A stretch of DNA of 64,000 nucleotides. Origin: Marinicauda algicola (GTDB lineage: Bacteria > Pseudomonadota > Alphaproteobacteria > Caulobacterales > Maricaulaceae). Positions 1 through 10,692 of the stretch are shown here, piece by piece. Both the position numbers and the translations under genes were made by a program. Location of the stretch: positions 372,001-436,000 of the forward strand of contig NZ_CP071057.1 in NCBI RefSeq assembly GCF_017161425.1, written 5' to 3'. The notes under the pieces are model-generated. The model did not search any database. It worked only from the letters and a program-made list of their open reading frames with translations, and had not been told where the DNA came from. Numbering within the stretch: the first letter of the stretch is position 1; each line of letters starts with the position of its first letter.

Positions 1-374
1 ACGTTCTGAAGGTCGACCGCATCGATCACGGCAACCGGGCGCTCGACGACATGGCGCTGGTGCGCCGGCTGAAGGCCACCGCCATGACGCTGACGGTCTG
101 CCCGCTCTCCAACCTCGCCCTCAAAGGTGTCGCGCGCCTGGAGGACCACCCGATCAGGACCATGCTCGATCTCGGGCTGCGCGCCACGGTCAATTCCGAC
201 GATCCGGCCTATTTCGGCGGCTATGTGAACGAGAACTACCGCCGCGCCGCCGACGCGGTCGGGCTGACGCGCGAGGACGTGATCCAGCTCGCTAAGAACT
301 CCTTCCTGGGCTCCTTCCTCGGCGAGGAGGAGATCTACGCCCACCTGGCGGAGATCGACGCGGCGGCAGGGTAG
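1..374 (+). CDS. Adenine/adenosine deaminase family, C-terminal part (5' end outside window)
   Basis: The open frame runs in from the left edge (codons start at base 3), so only the C-terminal part is present. It carries the metal-dependent deaminase motifs RIDHG, CPLSN and VNSDDPAYFGGY in order. The CPLSN and SDDPAYFGGY forms are typical of the adenine deaminase branch rather than classical adenosine deaminase, so the likely reaction is adenine to hypoxanthine plus ammonia in purine salvage. The SDDP aspartates belong to the zinc and catalytic site. Substrate assignment is inference from these motifs; the metal-binding N-terminal HxH is not in the window. The gene ends at a TAG seven bases before the convergent arfB. 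Confidence 0.85.
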   Translation, partial: VLKVDRIDHGNRALDDMALVRRLKATAMTLTVCPLSNLALKGVARLEDHPIRTMLDLGLRATVNSDDPAYFGGYVNENYRRAADAVGLTREDVIQLAKNSFLGSFLGEEEIYAHLAEIDAAAG

Positions 375-380
375 GGGCGG

Positions 381-794
381 TCACAGCTCCGGCTTCTTCC
401 TCATCGCCTTCTTCTGCGCGCGTTCCTTCTTGGCCTCCTTCTGCCGGCGGATGGAGGAGAGGGAGGGGCGCGTCTTCTTCCTCGGCTTGGGCTTGTGGCT
501 CGCCTTGACGATCAGGGCCTTCAGCCGTTCGCGCGCGGCCTCGCGGTTCATCGCCTGGCTGCGATGGTCCTCGGCCTGGATGATCAGTTCGCCGTCCTTG
601 GTCATGCGCGACCCGGCGAGCCGCGTCAGGCGCTGCTTGACCGCGTCGGGCAGGGATTTCGAGCCGGCGACGTCGAAGCGCAGCTGCACGGCGGTGGAGG
701 CCTTGTTGACGTGCTGGCCGCCGGGACCCGAGGCGCGCACGAACCGCTCCTCGATCTCGGATTCCTCGATGTGAAGCTGGTCGGTGATGCGCAT
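381..794 (-). CDS. arfB: Peptidyl-tRNA hydrolase ArfB (stalled-ribosome rescue factor)
   Basis: A 137-residue protein of the release-factor family. It has the catalytic GGQ at residues 25-27 inside SGPGGQHVN and a long lysine/arginine-rich C-terminal tail (about residues 98-137). ArfB inserts this kind of tail into the empty mRNA channel of stalled ribosomes. The length (about 140) and the lack of a stop-codon recognition domain separate it from RF1 and RF2. It hydrolyses peptidyl-tRNA on non-stop ribosomes. It is convergent with the deaminase gene. The GGQ and tail are visible; the function follows from the family. Confidence 0.93.
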   Translation of the reverse strand: MRITDQLHIEESEIEERFVRASGPGGQHVNKASTAVQLRFDVAGSKSLPDAVKQRLTRLAGSRMTKDGELIIQAEDHRSQAMNREAARERLKALIVKASHKPKPRKKTRPSLSSIRRQKEAKKERAQKKAMRKKPEL

Positions 795-904
795 GGGGCG
801 GTGTCTAGCAGAATTTCGATGCGGCGGCGCGTGAGAAGCCCGCTGGAATCCGCGTCCGGATTTATGGACAATCCGGCTGTGATCTCTGCCCTGGGTGCCG
901 TGCC

Positions 905-1738
905 ATGCCGCTTCTTTCCACGCTGCTGTTTCTGTCCGCCGCTGCCGAGTCGCTGTCGTGTGCCGCCATCGAGCTGCGCGACGGCCGGGTCTGGACCACG
1001 ATCGAGGTCAATGGCGTGGCCACCGAGGCGCTGCTGGATTCCGGAGCCGAGATGAGCATTCTGGACACGCGCTTCGCCGCGGCGATGGACGCGCAGACCT
1101 CCGGCAGCGCGACGGCGCGCGGCAGCGGGGCGCAGACCCTGGAGGCCCGTTTCCTGCCGGACACCCGCCTCTCGGTGGCCGGGTTCGAGATCGGCGATGC
1201 CACCATTGCGGTGATCGACCTGTCCGATGTCGCCGAGCGCCTGATCGGCGGCCCGCTGCCCGCGATCGCCGGGCGCGAGGTGTTCGACGCGGCGCGCCTG
1301 CATCTCGATTTCGCAGCGGGAACAGTCTGCGCGGTGGACCGGGAGGCTGAACCGGCCGGTCATCGCTTCGAGCTGACCGAACGGGCCGGCATCATGGCCT
1401 TTCCGGTCGAGATCGAGGGCACGTCGGTGCTTGCCGATTTCGACATCGGCAACCGGGGCGCCCTCCTGGCGATGCGCGCCTTTGCCGAGGCAGCCGGGCT
1501 GTACGATGGCCGCCCGGTCGAGGCGGTGAGCGGTGGCGGGCTCGGCGGTGCGGTGGCGCGCGACCGGCTCGTGGTCGAATCGGTCGCGCTCGGTCCCTTC
1601 GTCCACCGCGACGTGACCGCCGACATCCAGCCGGGCGAGCCGGACGAGGCGCCGGCCAATGTCGGGCTCGGCCTGCTCGCCGGTTACCGCATCACCGTGG
1701 ACTATTCGCAGCGCGCGCTCTGGCTGGAGCCGCGCTAG
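905..1738 (+). CDS. Retropepsin-like aspartic protease family protein, probably exported
   Basis: A 277-residue protein with a short hydrophobic N-terminus that may be a signal sequence (residues 1-21). It has an aspartic-protease signature LLDSGAEMSILD with the catalytic Asp at residue 45. A second half-site reads DFDIGNRG, giving two D-x-G lobes as in bacterial pepsin/retropepsin-like proteins. The second loop is D-I-G rather than D-T/S-G, so activity is not certain. The ATG at 905 lacks a strong Shine-Dalgarno. Its stop overlaps the purN stop by 4 bp in convergent orientation. Substrate is unknown. Confidence 0.75.
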   Translation: MPLLSTLLFLSAAAESLSCAAIELRDGRVWTTIEVNGVATEALLDSGAEMSILDTRFAAAMDAQTSGSATARGSGAQTLEARFLPDTRLSVAGFEIGDATIAVIDLSDVAERLIGGPLPAIAGREVFDAARLHLDFAAGTVCAVDREAEPAGHRFELTERAGIMAFPVEIEGTSVLADFDIGNRGALLAMRAFAEAAGLYDGRPVEAVSGGGLGGAVARDRLVVESVALGPFVHRDVTADIQPGEPDEAPANVGLGLLAGYRITVDYSQRALWLEPR

Positions 1739-2394
1739 ACCTCCGGATTGAACATGCGCCGGTCGGGATCGCAGGCCGTGCTCGGATCCATGCGCACGCG
1801 CTCGGCGGTGACGCGCGCCTTGCCCTCCACGACGAGCTTCAGGCAGGCCGGATAGAGCCGGTGCTCGGCCTCCAGCACGCGGCGGGCGAGCGTGTCGGCA
1901 TCGTCGCCGGGCATGACGGGCACCGCGGCCTGGCCGATGATCGGGCCGTCGTCCATCTCGGGCCGCACGAAATGGACCGTGCAGCCGTGGATGCGCACCC
2001 CGCTCTCGATCGCGCGCTCGTGCGTCGACACGCCCTTGAAGGCGGGCAGGAGCGAGGGGTGGATGTTGATCAGCTTGTCCTTCCACCGGTCGATGAACCA
2101 GGGGGTGAGGATGCGCATGAAGCCGGCCAGGCACACGAGCTTCACGCCCGCCTCGCGCAGCTTCTCGTCGATCGCCTTCTCGAACGCCTCGCGCGCCTCG
2201 AACAGGGTGTGATCGACGAACTCGGCCGGGACGCCGGCCTCGCGCGCGCGGTCGAGACCCTGCGCGCCGGCCTTGTTGGAGATCACCAGGGCGATCTCGG
2301 CCGGGAAGTCCTCCTCCCGGCAGGCGTCGAGAAGGGCCTGCATGTTCGAGCCGCGCCCCGATATCAGGACGCCGACCTTGGTCTTCTTCGCCAT
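1735..2394 (-). CDS. purN: Phosphoribosylglycinamide formyltransferase 1
   Basis: A 219-residue GAR transformylase. It transfers a formyl group from 10-formyl-tetrahydrofolate to GAR in step 3 of de novo purine synthesis. The N-terminal ISGRGSN phosphate-binding loop, the catalytic NIHPSLLPAF segment, GCTVHFV (catalytic His) and MDDGPII (catalytic Asp) are all present. It lies 5 bp downstream of purM on the same strand, the same order as in enterobacteria, so the two are surely cotranscribed. The C-terminal tail after residue 195 is somewhat longer than in E. coli PurN. Confidence 0.96.
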   Translation of the reverse strand: MAKKTKVGVLISGRGSNMQALLDACREEDFPAEIALVISNKAGAQGLDRAREAGVPAEFVDHTLFEAREAFEKAIDEKLREAGVKLVCLAGFMRILTPWFIDRWKDKLINIHPSLLPAFKGVSTHERAIESGVRIHGCTVHFVRPEMDDGPIIGQAAVPVMPGDDADTLARRVLEAEHRLYPACLKLVVEGKARVTAERVRMDPSTACDPDRRMFNPEV

Positions 2395-2399
2395 GGCTG

Positions 2400-3431
2400 T
2401 CAGTCCGTCGTGAGGTCGCCGATCACGCGGGCAGTTTCGCCCGCGCCCTCGAGGGCCGCAAGGATGTCATCGGCCTCGCCGGCCTCGACCGCGAGGATCA
2501 TGCCGATACCGCAATTGAACGTGCGCCGCATCTCGGCCTCCTCGATCCCGCCTTCCTCCTGGAGCCACCTGAACACGGCCGGGCGCTCGAAGGTTGCGTA
2601 GTCGACCGTGAAGCTCAAGCCCTCGGGCAGCATGCGCGGCGTGTTCTCGGTGATGCCTCCGCCGGTGATGTGGGCGAGGCCCTTGATGCGGCCCTCGTGG
2701 ATCAGGGCAAGCAGGGACTTCACGTAGATGCGGGTGGGCTCCAGCAGCGCCTCGCCCAGCGACTTCGCCTTCGCGAAAGGCGCGGCATCGTCCCAGGCGA
2801 GGCCGGAGCGCTCGGCCACCTTGCGGATCAGCGAGTAGCCGTTCGAGTGCGGACCGGAGGAGGCGAGCCCGATCAGCGCGTCGCCGGGCTTCATCGCGTC
2901 ATGGCGCGGCAGGAGGCGCCCGCGCTCGGCCGCGCCGACGACGAAGCCGGCAAGGTCGAAATCATCGCCCGCATACATGCCGGGCATCTCCGCGGTCTCC
3001 CCGCCGATCAGCGCGCAGCCGGCCTGGCGGCAGCCTTCCGCGATGCCGGACACGATCTGGCGCCCGCGCTCGGGATCGAGCTTTCCGGTCGCGAAGTAAT
3101 CCAGGAAGAACAGCGGCTCGGCGCCCTGGGCCAGCACGTCGTTGACGCACATGGCGACCAGATCGATGCCGACCGTGTCGAGCCGGCCCGTCGCGATGGC
3201 GAGCTTCAGCTTGGTGCCCACCCCGTCGGTGCCGGAAATCAGGATCGGATCGCTATAGCCGGCGGCCTTCAGGTCGAAGGCCCCGCCGAACCCGCCGAGA
3301 TCGGCCTCGGCGCCAGGGCGGCGCGTGGAGCGCGCCAGCGGCTTGATCGCCTCGACCAGCGCATCGCCGGCATCGATGTCCACGCCGGCTCCGGCGTAGG
3401 TCAGCGGTGACTTCGAGGATGACTGCGACAT
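2400..3431 (-). CDS. purM: Phosphoribosylformylglycinamidine cyclo-ligase (AIR synthetase)
   Basis: A 343-residue PurM, normal length. It closes the imidazole ring of AIR with ATP in purine synthesis. Visible family features are the N-terminal [12 protein letters not shown], the [11 protein letters not shown] substrate loop, [22 protein letters not shown] and the C-terminal [13 protein letters not shown]. The ATG at 3431 is preceded by AGGAG at a good distance. It is first in a purM-purN operon and diverges from the DUF2066 gene across 184 bp. Confidence 0.97.
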   Translation of the reverse strand: MSQSSSKSPLTYAGAGVDIDAGDALVEAIKPLARSTRRPGAEADLGGFGGAFDLKAAGYSDPILISGTDGVGTKLKLAIATGRLDTVGIDLVAMCVNDVLAQGAEPLFFLDYFATGKLDPERGRQIVSGIAEGCRQAGCALIGGETAEMPGMYAGDDFDLAGFVVGAAERGRLLPRHDAMKPGDALIGLASSGPHSNGYSLIRKVAERSGLAWDDAAPFAKAKSLGEALLEPTRIYVKSLLALIHEGRIKGLAHITGGGITENTPRMLPEGLSFTVDYATFERPAVFRWLQEEGGIEEAEMRRTFNCGIGMILAVEAGEADDILAALEGAGETARVIGDLTTD

Positions 3432-3547
3432 CGCTACTCCTGTCCTCTGCCGGTGCGGGCGCTGCCCGGCCAGGCGTGCTGTTTAGCCCGCCTCGCCCCG
3501 GTTCGTCGATATCGGCGGGTGTATGCTGCGCGTGGGCTATTGCAGGC

Positions 3548-3575
3548 TTCACCGCGGGCGCGCGGCTTGTATAGT
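3548..3575 (+). promoter_or_regulatory. Possible sigma-70-type promoter for the DUF2066-hda-ppk-ppx run
   Basis: TTCACC (3548-3553) and TATAGT (3570-3575) are separated by 16 bp, about 40 bp before the ATG at 3616. The -10 matches consensus at 5 of 6 positions and the -35 at 4 of 6. Read by eye only; no transcription start is known. Confidence 0.35.
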
Positions 3576-3615
3576 CGTCGCACACGATTGCCTTAGGACC
3601 TGAAGGGAGAGGCCC

Positions 3616-4890
3616 ATGATCTGCCGGTTCACGGTGTCGCTGTTCGCGGGCGTTCTCGCGCTGTGCGCCCTGGCCGCCGGGGCCGCGGCGCAGGCCGACC
3701 CGTTCACGGTGACGAACATCCACATCGACCAGACCGCCGCCAACGCCACCGAGGCCCAGCGCCGGGCGCTCGAATCGGGCCAGGTGCGCGCCGCCCAGAT
3801 CCTGATCGAGCGCCTGACGCTCGCCGAGGACCGCGTGCCGCTTGCCGGCGAGGCGATCGGGACGGACGCCTCGCAGGCCATGGTGCTGGAGGATCCCACG
3901 ACGCTTGATCCGGTCGCCGACCCGGCGGCGGAAATCCCCGCGCGCCTGCCGCCGATCGACGCCGAGCGCGCCGCCTCGCTGATCGCCGGCTTCGACATCG
4001 CCAACGAGCGTCGCTCGCCCACGCGCTATATCGGCGATCTCACCGTCAACTTCGACCGGCGCGCCGTGCGCGACTATCTGCAGAGCTACAACGTTCCCTT
4101 CGTGCAGGCCCAGGCGCGGCCCATCCTCGTGATCCCGGTGCTGCAGAGCGAGACCGGCTCGGTGGTCTGGGCGGGGCCCTGGTACGAGGCCTGGCGCAGC
4201 GAGCGCTTCGCCCACGCCCTGGTGCCCTTCGTCGGGCTCGGCACGAGGTTCGAGGAAGCCGGGACGGAACCCGCGCCCGAGGCCGCCGCGGGCGAGGGCG
4301 ATTACATCCCGCCCGCCATGCGCATGGCCCAGACCCAGGACGCCGCACCGCCGACCCCGCTCGGACGCCGCCTCCTGTCGACCGCGGATGCGCAATCGCT
4401 GAACGAGGACGTGCTGCGCGCGATGGCCGAACTCTACGGCGTCGACCGGGTGGCGGTGATCGCCGCGCGCTCGACCGGCATGGCGACGCGCGCCGGCGGC
4501 ATGCTCCTGGAATTCAACGAGGAGGAGGTCGTGCGCGAGACCATCCCCACCATCGCGGTGGAGGGCGGGTTCGAGGCGGCCGCGGCCCGCATCGTGGAGA
4601 TGAACGAAACCGCCTGGAAGCGCCAGACCATCGTGCGCGAGGGCGGTCAGAACACGCTCGAGGTCACCGTGCTCTATCGCGGCATCCGCGACTGGCACGC
4701 CCTGCAGGACGCGGTCGCGGGCGCCTCCCTGGTGGCCGATGCCCGCCTCGACGCGCTGTCGCGCACCGGGGCGGTGATGACGCTCTCCTATCGCGGCGAT
4801 CTCGCCCAGGTGCGCTCCGAGCTGCGCTCGCGCGGCGCGTGGCTGGAAGAGACCGAGGATCTCGGCTGGACGGTGCGATCGGCGCGATGA
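3616..4890 (+). CDS. DUF2066 domain-containing exported protein
   Basis: A 424-residue protein with a signal peptide (hydrophobic core about residues 7-24, ending AGAAAQA). The remainder fits the DUF2066 family: a QRRALESGQVRAAQILIERLT-type first helix region and a long C-terminal part with VTVLYRGIRDWHALQ. The family is conserved in alpha- and gammaproteobacteria, often beside hda or purM as here, but its biochemical role is unknown. The end overlaps the hda start as ATGA, so it heads a translationally coupled run of four genes. Confidence 0.82.
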   Translation: MICRFTVSLFAGVLALCALAAGAAAQADPFTVTNIHIDQTAANATEAQRRALESGQVRAAQILIERLTLAEDRVPLAGEAIGTDASQAMVLEDPTTLDPVADPAAEIPARLPPIDAERAASLIAGFDIANERRSPTRYIGDLTVNFDRRAVRDYLQSYNVPFVQAQARPILVIPVLQSETGSVVWAGPWYEAWRSERFAHALVPFVGLGTRFEEAGTEPAPEAAAGEGDYIPPAMRMAQTQDAAPPTPLGRRLLSTADAQSLNEDVLRAMAELYGVDRVAVIAARSTGMATRAGGMLLEFNEEEVVRETIPTIAVEGGFEAAAARIVEMNETAWKRQTIVREGGQNTLEVTVLYRGIRDWHALQDAVAGASLVADARLDALSRTGAVMTLSYRGDLAQVRSELRSRGAWLEETEDLGWTVRSAR

Positions 4891-5627
4891 GTTCCGCTCC
4901 CGCCTCACGGGGCGGCCAGCTCGCCCTCGATCTCGCGCTCGAGCCCGACTACCGCGCGGCGAGTTTCGCGGTGAGCGAGGCGAACGCGGCGGCGCTCGCG
5001 CTCGTCAATCGCTGGCCGCGCTGGCGTCAGGGACATCTGCTGCTCGTCGGCCCTGCCGCGAGCGGGAAGACGCACCTCGCCCACATGTGGACCGAGCGCA
5101 CGCGCGCGCGCAGGCTCGATCCCAGGCGCCTCTCGGCGGAGCTGCGCGGGGTCGGCCGCGGCGAGGCGGTGCTGGTGGAGGACTGCCAGGCCGGCGTCGA
5201 CGAGACGGGGCTCTTCCACCTCCTGAACCGGGCCGCCGGGGATGCCGGCGTGACCGCGCTCGTCACCGGGCGCGGCGTGCCCGCCGAGTGGCCGGTCTCG
5301 CTGCCCGATCTCGTCTCGCGCCTGAAGGCGGCCGAGACGGCGGTGCTGCACGAGCCCGACGACGCGCTGCTGCGCCAGGTGCTGGAGAAGCTGTTCCGCG
5401 ACCGGCGCACCCCGCTCGGGGCGGGGGTGCTGGAATACCTCCTGATGCGCATGGAGCGCTCGGTCGATTACGCGCGTCACCTCGTCGCGGTGCTCGACAA
5501 CATGGCGCTGGCCCGCAAGGGACCTGTCACACGGGCCCTTGCGCGCGAGGCGCTCGCGGCCCTATCAGGCCCCGAACGGGGGGCCAGCGAGACCCCGACG
5601 CCGGGCAGAGAGCATCTCGATGAATGA
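4887..5627 (+). CDS. hda: Hda-type DnaA regulator (AAA+ family)
   Basis: A 246-residue DnaA-related protein. Its extreme N-terminus has a beta-clamp-binding motif QLALDL at residues 11-16. A Walker A, GPAASGKT, follows with Lys at residue 61, then a Walker-B-like VLVEDCQ and an AAA+ lid with [17 protein letters not shown]. Hda/HdaA stimulates DnaA-ATP hydrolysis on the DNA-loaded clamp and so prevents over-initiation. The start is set by ATGA overlap with the preceding stop (4887-4890); an in-frame extension to 4839 would lie inside the upstream gene. The stop overlaps the ppk start by 8 bp. Confidence 0.88.
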   Translation: MSSAPASRGGQLALDLALEPDYRAASFAVSEANAAALALVNRWPRWRQGHLLLVGPAASGKTHLAHMWTERTRARRLDPRRLSAELRGVGRGEAVLVEDCQAGVDETGLFHLLNRAAGDAGVTALVTGRGVPAEWPVSLPDLVSRLKAAETAVLHEPDDALLRQVLEKLFRDRRTPLGAGVLEYLLMRMERSVDYARHLVAVLDNMALARKGPVTRALAREALAALSGPERGASETPTPGREHLDE

Positions 5628-7809
5628 AGCCGTATCCCGCCAGTCCGACGCGGTCGATCTCGACGCGCTGAAGAACTCGCCCGAGCGCTTCCTCAACCGG
5701 GAGCTTTCCTGGCTCGAGTTCAACTGGCGTGTGCTGGAGGAGGCCGAGAACCCGCGCCATCCGCTGCTGGAGCGCCTGCGCTTCCTGTCGATCTCGGCGA
5801 GCAATCTCGACGAGTTCTACATGGTGCGCGTGGCGGGGCTGCGCGCCCAGGTCAGGAACGGCGTCGACCGTCCCGGCCAGGACGGCCTCACCCCCGCTCA
5901 GCAGCTGGAGAAGATCAACGAGGCCGCCGGCCGGCTGATGGCCAAGCAGCAGGATGTCTGGCGCGAGATCGGCGCGCTGCTGAAGAAGGAGGGCGTGCAC
6001 GTCCTCGACACCAAGTCGCTTTCGGTCCAGGACAAGGCCTGGCTCAGGGACGACTTCCTCGCCCACACCCTTCCCGTCATCACCCCGCTCGCCATCGACC
6101 CGGCACACCCCTTTCCCTTCATTCCCAATCTCGGCTTCGCCATGGTCCTGAAGCTGAAGCGCGAGCGCGATGGCAAGGTGATGAACGCCCTCATCCCGCT
6201 GCCCGCCGGGGTGAAGCGCTTCGTGGAGCTGCCCGACAAGGGCAAGGACCGCAAGGGCCGGCCGGTCAAGCGCTACGTGGCGCTCGAGACTGTCCTCATC
6301 CTGTTCGTCGACGCGCTGTTTCCCGGCTACGAGCTGCTCGGCAAGGGCGCCTTCCGGCTGATCCGCGACAGCGACATCGAGATCGAGGAAGAGGCCGAGG
6401 ATCTCGTGCGCGAGTTCGAGCAGCTCTTGAAGCAGCGCCGGCGCGGCGTGCTCGTGCGCATGACGATCGAGGCGACGATGCCGGAGGATCTGCGCCGCTT
6501 CATCGTGCAGCAGCTTCATGCCGAGCCGCAGGACGTGGTGCTGATCGACGGCATTCTCGGACTCGCCCAGACCGCGCAGCTGATCGGGGATGACCGGCCC
6601 GATCTGAAGTTCCCGCCCTACGAGCCGCGCTCGCCCGAACGCATCCGCGACTATGGCGGGGACGTGTTCGCCGCGATCCGGGCAAAGGACCTGATCATCC
6701 ACCACCCTTACGAGAGCTTCGATGCGGTGGTGGCCTTCCTGGAGCAGGCCGCCGACGATCCAGACGTGGTGGCGATCAAGCAGACGCTCTACCGCACCTC
6801 GAAGAACTCGCCCATCGTCGCCGCGCTCATCGAGGCGGCCGAGGCGGGCAAGAACGTCACCGCGCTGGTGGAGCTGAAGGCCCGCTTCGACGAGGAGGCG
6901 AACCTGAAATGGGCGCGCGACCTGGAACGCGCCGGGGTCCAGGTCGTCTACGGCTTCATCGAGTACAAGACCCACGCCAAGATCAGCCTGGTGGTGCGCC
7001 GCGAGGGCAAGGACCTGCGCACCTACGCCCATTTCGGGACCGGCAACTACCACCCGATCACGGCGAAGATCTACACCGACCTGTCCCTGTTCACCGCCGA
7101 TCCCGCCTACGGGCGCGATGCGGGGCGGGTGTTCAACTACGTCACCGGCTACGCCCGCCCGACCGCGCTGGAAAAGCTCGCCATCTCGCCGACCGGCATG
7201 AAGGAGCTTCTCCTGAAGAAGCTCGACCGCGAGATCGCCAATGCGCGCGAGGGCCGTCCGGCGGGCGTCTGGGCGAAGATGAATTCGCTCGTCCATACCG
7301 AGATCATCGACAAGCTCTACGAGGCGAGCCAGGCCGGCGTGCGCATCGAGCTCGTGATCCGCGGCATCTGCTGCCTGCGACCGGGCATTCCCGGCTTCTC
7401 GGAGAATATCCGGGTCAAATCCATCGTCGGGCGCTTCCTGGAGCATTCGCGCATCGTCTGCTTCGCCAACGGTGCGCCGATGCCCTCCACCCAGGCGGAG
7501 GTCTACATCACCTCGGCCGACTGGATGCCGCGCAATCTCGACCGGCGCATCGAGGCGCTGTGCCCGATCGAGAACCCGACCGTGCACCGCCAGGTGCTGG
7601 ACCAGATCATGGTCGCCAATCTCAACGACGAGGCGCAGAGCTGGTACATGAACCCGGACGGCTCCTACACCCGGGTGGACACCGCCGGCCTGAAGAAGCC
7701 GTTCAGCGCGCACAGCTATTTCATGACGAATCCCAGCCTGTCCGGGCGCGGCGAGGCGCTCAAGCACGACCAGCCCCCGGCCTTTCCCTATATCGGGGAC
7801 CGGCGATGA
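5620..7809 (+). CDS. ppk1: Polyphosphate kinase 1
   Basis: A 729-residue PPK1, normal length. It polymerises the gamma-phosphate of ATP into polyphosphate. The N-terminal domain opens with [17 protein letters not shown]. The catalytic half has [16 protein letters not shown] and KTHAK, whose His (about residue 452) is the autophosphorylated one by comparison with the E. coli enzyme. [11 protein letters not shown] follows. The start at 5620 (MNEAVSRQ) is preferred; the longer reading frame would run back into hda. The ppx start overlaps its stop (ATGA), giving a ppk-ppx pair. Confidence 0.97.
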   Translation: MNEAVSRQSDAVDLDALKNSPERFLNRELSWLEFNWRVLEEAENPRHPLLERLRFLSISASNLDEFYMVRVAGLRAQVRNGVDRPGQDGLTPAQQLEKINEAAGRLMAKQQDVWREIGALLKKEGVHVLDTKSLSVQDKAWLRDDFLAHTLPVITPLAIDPAHPFPFIPNLGFAMVLKLKRERDGKVMNALIPLPAGVKRFVELPDKGKDRKGRPVKRYVALETVLILFVDALFPGYELLGKGAFRLIRDSDIEIEEEAEDLVREFEQLLKQRRRGVLVRMTIEATMPEDLRRFIVQQLHAEPQDVVLIDGILGLAQTAQLIGDDRPDLKFPPYEPRSPERIRDYGGDVFAAIRAKDLIIHHPYESFDAVVAFLEQAADDPDVVAIKQTLYRTSKNSPIVAALIEAAEAGKNVTALVELKARFDEEANLKWARDLERAGVQVVYGFIEYKTHAKISLVVRREGKDLRTYAHFGTGNYHPITAKIYTDLSLFTADPAYGRDAGRVFNYVTGYARPTALEKLAISPTGMKELLLKKLDREIANAREGRPAGVWAKMNSLVHTEIIDKLYEASQAGVRIELVIRGICCLRPGIPGFSENIRVKSIVGRFLEHSRIVCFANGAPMPSTQAEVYITSADWMPRNLDRRIEALCPIENPTVHRQVLDQIMVANLNDEAQSWYMNPDGSYTRVDTAGLKKPFSAHSYFMTNPSLSGRGEALKHDQPPAFPYIGDRR

Positions 7810-9320
7810 GCCCGGAGGGCGTGCAGGCGGCGCCGGCCTTCGCGGCAGGGGCCGTGCGCGACATCGCCGTCATCGATATCGGCTCCAACTCGATCCGCCT
7901 GGTGCTGTTCCGGCTCGAGGGCCGGGCGCTGTTCCCGATGTTCAACGAGAAGACCATGGCCGCGCTCGGCCGCGGCGCGAACGAGACCGGCCGGCTCAAT
8001 CCCGACGGCGTCGAAGCGGCGATCCGTACGCTCAAGCGCTTCCGCAGCCTGCTCGACGCCAAGGCGATCGAGGAGCGCCACATCGTGGCGACCGCGGCGG
8101 TGCGCACCTGCGAGGACGGTCCCGCGTTCGCCGCGCGCGTCGAGCGCGAATGCGGGCTGAAGGTGCAGGTCCTGTCCGGCGAGGAGGAGGGCCGTCTGTC
8201 GGCGGCCGGCGTGGTCGCGGGCATCGGCGATTGCGACGGCGTGGCGGGCGATCTCGGCGGCTCGAGCCTCGAACTGACGCCGGTTTCGGGCCGCAATGTG
8301 GGCACCTCGCTCTCGCTGGCGCTCGGCCCCCTGGCCGTGCTCGACGAGAAGAGCCCGCGCGAGATCAAGCCCGCGATTGACGAGATCCTGGAGCGCGCCG
8401 CGCCGATCCTCGACCGGCCGGGCCCGGTGTTCTACGCGGTCGGCGGGGCCTGGCGCGCCTTCGCCCATCTCGCCATGGCCGGGGAGGGTCATCCGCTCGA
8501 GGTGCTGCACGAATACGCGTTGCCGCGCGAGGACGTGTTCAAGTACGCCGACTTCGCCGCGACCCAGTCGGAAGCCTCGCTCGCGGCGACGCCGGGCGTG
8601 TCCTCCAAGCGGGCCGCGACATTGCCCTATGCCGCCCAGCTCCTGAAGCGCGTGGTCAAGCGCGGCGGGTTCGAGCGCGTGGTGTTCTCCGCCAACGGGC
8701 TGCGCGAGGGCGTCGTCTTCGCCGCCGATCCCCGGCTCTATATCGACGGCGATCCGCTGCTGTCCGGCGCCGAGGCGCTGGTGGCTGCCGTCTCGCCCGA
8801 GCCCGGCTTCGGCATCCGGCTCGCCGACTGGATCGAGCCGGTCTTCGAGACCGAACGCGAGGTGTTCTCCAGGAGCCGCGACAAGGTGCTGCGCGCCGCC
8901 GCCGCGCGCCTGACCGATTACGGCGTGCGCTTCCATCCCGATCACCGCGCGGACCTCACCAGCACGCAGATGCTGTACGCCCCGCTCTCCGGGCTCAGCC
9001 ATCCCGAGCGCGCCTTCCTGGCGCTCGCCCTGCATCACCGCTATGCCGGCAAGGCGGCGCGCCCGGAGACCTGCCCCAGCCGCCGGCTGGTCGACGACGA
9101 GGCCGAGGGCGTCGCCCTGCGCCTCGGCCTGGCCCTGCGCCTCGGCGCCGCGCTGTCGGGCCGCACCGCCGCGCTCCTCGACCATTTTCGCCTGGAACGC
9201 TCCGGCGACGAGCTCGTGCTGCGCGTCGCCGCCGGCATGGAGGACACCGCGGTGGAACGCGCCCTGCAACGCCTCGATCAGCTCGCGAGCGCGATGGATC
9301 TCAAGCCGAAGGTGGTCTGA
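7806..9320 (+). CDS. ppx: Exopolyphosphatase / Ppx-GppA family phosphatase
   Basis: A 504-residue Ppx/GppA protein of the ASKHA fold. Phosphate-binding [14 protein letters not shown] lies near residues 20-33 and [13 protein letters not shown] near 150; a C-terminal helical region with HHRYAGK follows. It removes terminal phosphates from polyphosphate and may act on pppGpp. Translation is coupled to ppk by a 4-bp overlap, which fits a polyphosphate turnover operon. The family alone does not settle polyphosphate versus pppGpp preference. Confidence 0.93.
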   Translation: MSPEGVQAAPAFAAGAVRDIAVIDIGSNSIRLVLFRLEGRALFPMFNEKTMAALGRGANETGRLNPDGVEAAIRTLKRFRSLLDAKAIEERHIVATAAVRTCEDGPAFAARVERECGLKVQVLSGEEEGRLSAAGVVAGIGDCDGVAGDLGGSSLELTPVSGRNVGTSLSLALGPLAVLDEKSPREIKPAIDEILERAAPILDRPGPVFYAVGGAWRAFAHLAMAGEGHPLEVLHEYALPREDVFKYADFAATQSEASLAATPGVSSKRAATLPYAAQLLKRVVKRGGFERVVFSANGLREGVVFAADPRLYIDGDPLLSGAEALVAAVSPEPGFGIRLADWIEPVFETEREVFSRSRDKVLRAAAARLTDYGVRFHPDHRADLTSTQMLYAPLSGLSHPERAFLALALHHRYAGKAARPETCPSRRLVDDEAEGVALRLGLALRLGAALSGRTAALLDHFRLERSGDELVLRVAAGMEDTAVERALQRLDQLASAMDLKPKVV

Positions 9321-9482
9321 GTCTTCCTGCTTGTCGGAAAATGGAGCGCCTGCCCGACTCGATCGGGGCCCCGGCGCCGCCGGGCGCGGCGCGGGACGAG
9401 TTCAGCCCACGATCTTGCGTGCCGCTGATCGCGCTGTCGCGCGGGGGAGACAGCGCTGGCGGGGGCGCGGAGGGACCGCGCC

Positions 9483-10640
9483 CTAATCCTCCAGCTCGAC
9501 CGCCTCGACCTTGCCGTTTTCCAGCACGAGCGCGATCTCGCCGCGCTTCAGCTTCAGGGCCTTTTCCCCGAACACCGCGCGGCGCCAGCCCTTCAGGGCG
9601 GCGACGTCGGCATTGTCGTCGGCGGCGATGAGTTCGAGATCGGGCACGGTGGCGATGAGGCGGGGCGCGACGCCCTCGTCCTCGGCGACGACGCGCAGGA
9701 AGACCTTCAGCATCTCCACCACCGGGCCGAGATTGGGCGGGGTCGGCGGCGTGCGGTCGATGTGGGGCGCGTAGGCGTCCGGATTGTTCAGTGCGTCCGA
9801 CAGCGCCTCGATCAGGCGTTCGGCGGGCTTGGAGCGCTCGAAGCCCTTGGGCACGGCGCGCAGGCCGCCGAGCTGCTCGATACTGGTCGGCGCGGCGTGG
9901 GCGATCTCGTAGAGCCCGTCATCCTTGATGATGCGGCTCCGCGGGATGTCGCGCACCTGCGCCTCGCTCTCGCGCCAGGCCGCGGCGGCCTTCAGCGCGG
10001 CGAGCCATTTCTTCGTCGTCTTGCGGATCTTCAGCCGCTTCCAGGCCGATTCGGGATCCATCCGGTAGGTTTCCGGATTGGTGAGCGTCTTCATCTCCTC
10101 GGCGACCCAGTGCTCGCGCTCCATCGTCTTCAGCCGCGCCTTCAGCGTCGGATAGAGATCGCGCAGGTGGGTGACGTCGGCGAGCGCGTAGGCGAGCTGC
10201 TTCTCCGAGAGCGGCCGGCGGGCCCAGTCGGTGAAGCGCGAGCCCTTGTCGATGTGCCGGCCGAGCAGCTCGCGCACGAGATTGTCGTAGGAGATCGAAT
10301 CGCCGAGTCCCACCGCCATCGCCGCGATCTGGGTGTCGAACAGAGGCTGCGGGATCAGCTCGCTGCCCTTGTGGAAGAAGATCTCCAGGTCCTGGCGGCA
10401 GGCGTGGAACACCTTCTCCGTGCTCTTGTCGGCGAGCAGCTCGAACAGCGGGGCGAGGTCGAGCTCGTCCGACAGCGGATCGATAAGGGCTTCCGTCTCG
10501 CCGCCCGCCGCCTGGATCAGGCAGAGCTGCGGCCAGAAGGTCGTCTCGCGGATGAATTCGGTGTCCAGCGCGACGAACTCGTTCTGGGCGAGGGCGTCGC
10601 AGACGGCGGCGAGGTCTTTGGTCTTGGTGATCAGCTTCAT
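9483..10640 (-). CDS. rnd: Ribonuclease D
   Basis: A 385-residue 3'-5' exoribonuclease of the DEDD superfamily. ExoI motif ALDTEFIRE has D26 and E28; ExoII covers LFDTQIAAM; ExoIII is YALADVTHLRDLYP. A C-terminal HRDC-type helical domain follows (about residues 205-300). RNase D trims the 3' ends of tRNA precursors. It converges with ppx across 162 bp, in which I see no gene. Length and motif order are normal. Confidence 0.95.
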   Translation of the reverse strand: MKLITKTKDLAAVCDALAQNEFVALDTEFIRETTFWPQLCLIQAAGGETEALIDPLSDELDLAPLFELLADKSTEKVFHACRQDLEIFFHKGSELIPQPLFDTQIAAMAVGLGDSISYDNLVRELLGRHIDKGSRFTDWARRPLSEKQLAYALADVTHLRDLYPTLKARLKTMEREHWVAEEMKTLTNPETYRMDPESAWKRLKIRKTTKKWLAALKAAAAWRESEAQVRDIPRSRIIKDDGLYEIAHAAPTSIEQLGGLRAVPKGFERSKPAERLIEALSDALNNPDAYAPHIDRTPPTPPNLGPVVEMLKVFLRVVAEDEGVAPRLIATVPDLELIAADDNADVAALKGWRRAVFGEKALKLKRGEIALVLENGKVEAVELED

Positions 10641-10692
10641 GATCCGCCCGTTTAGCGCCCTCCGCGCGCCTTGGCGAGCGGGGCGGGAGGGT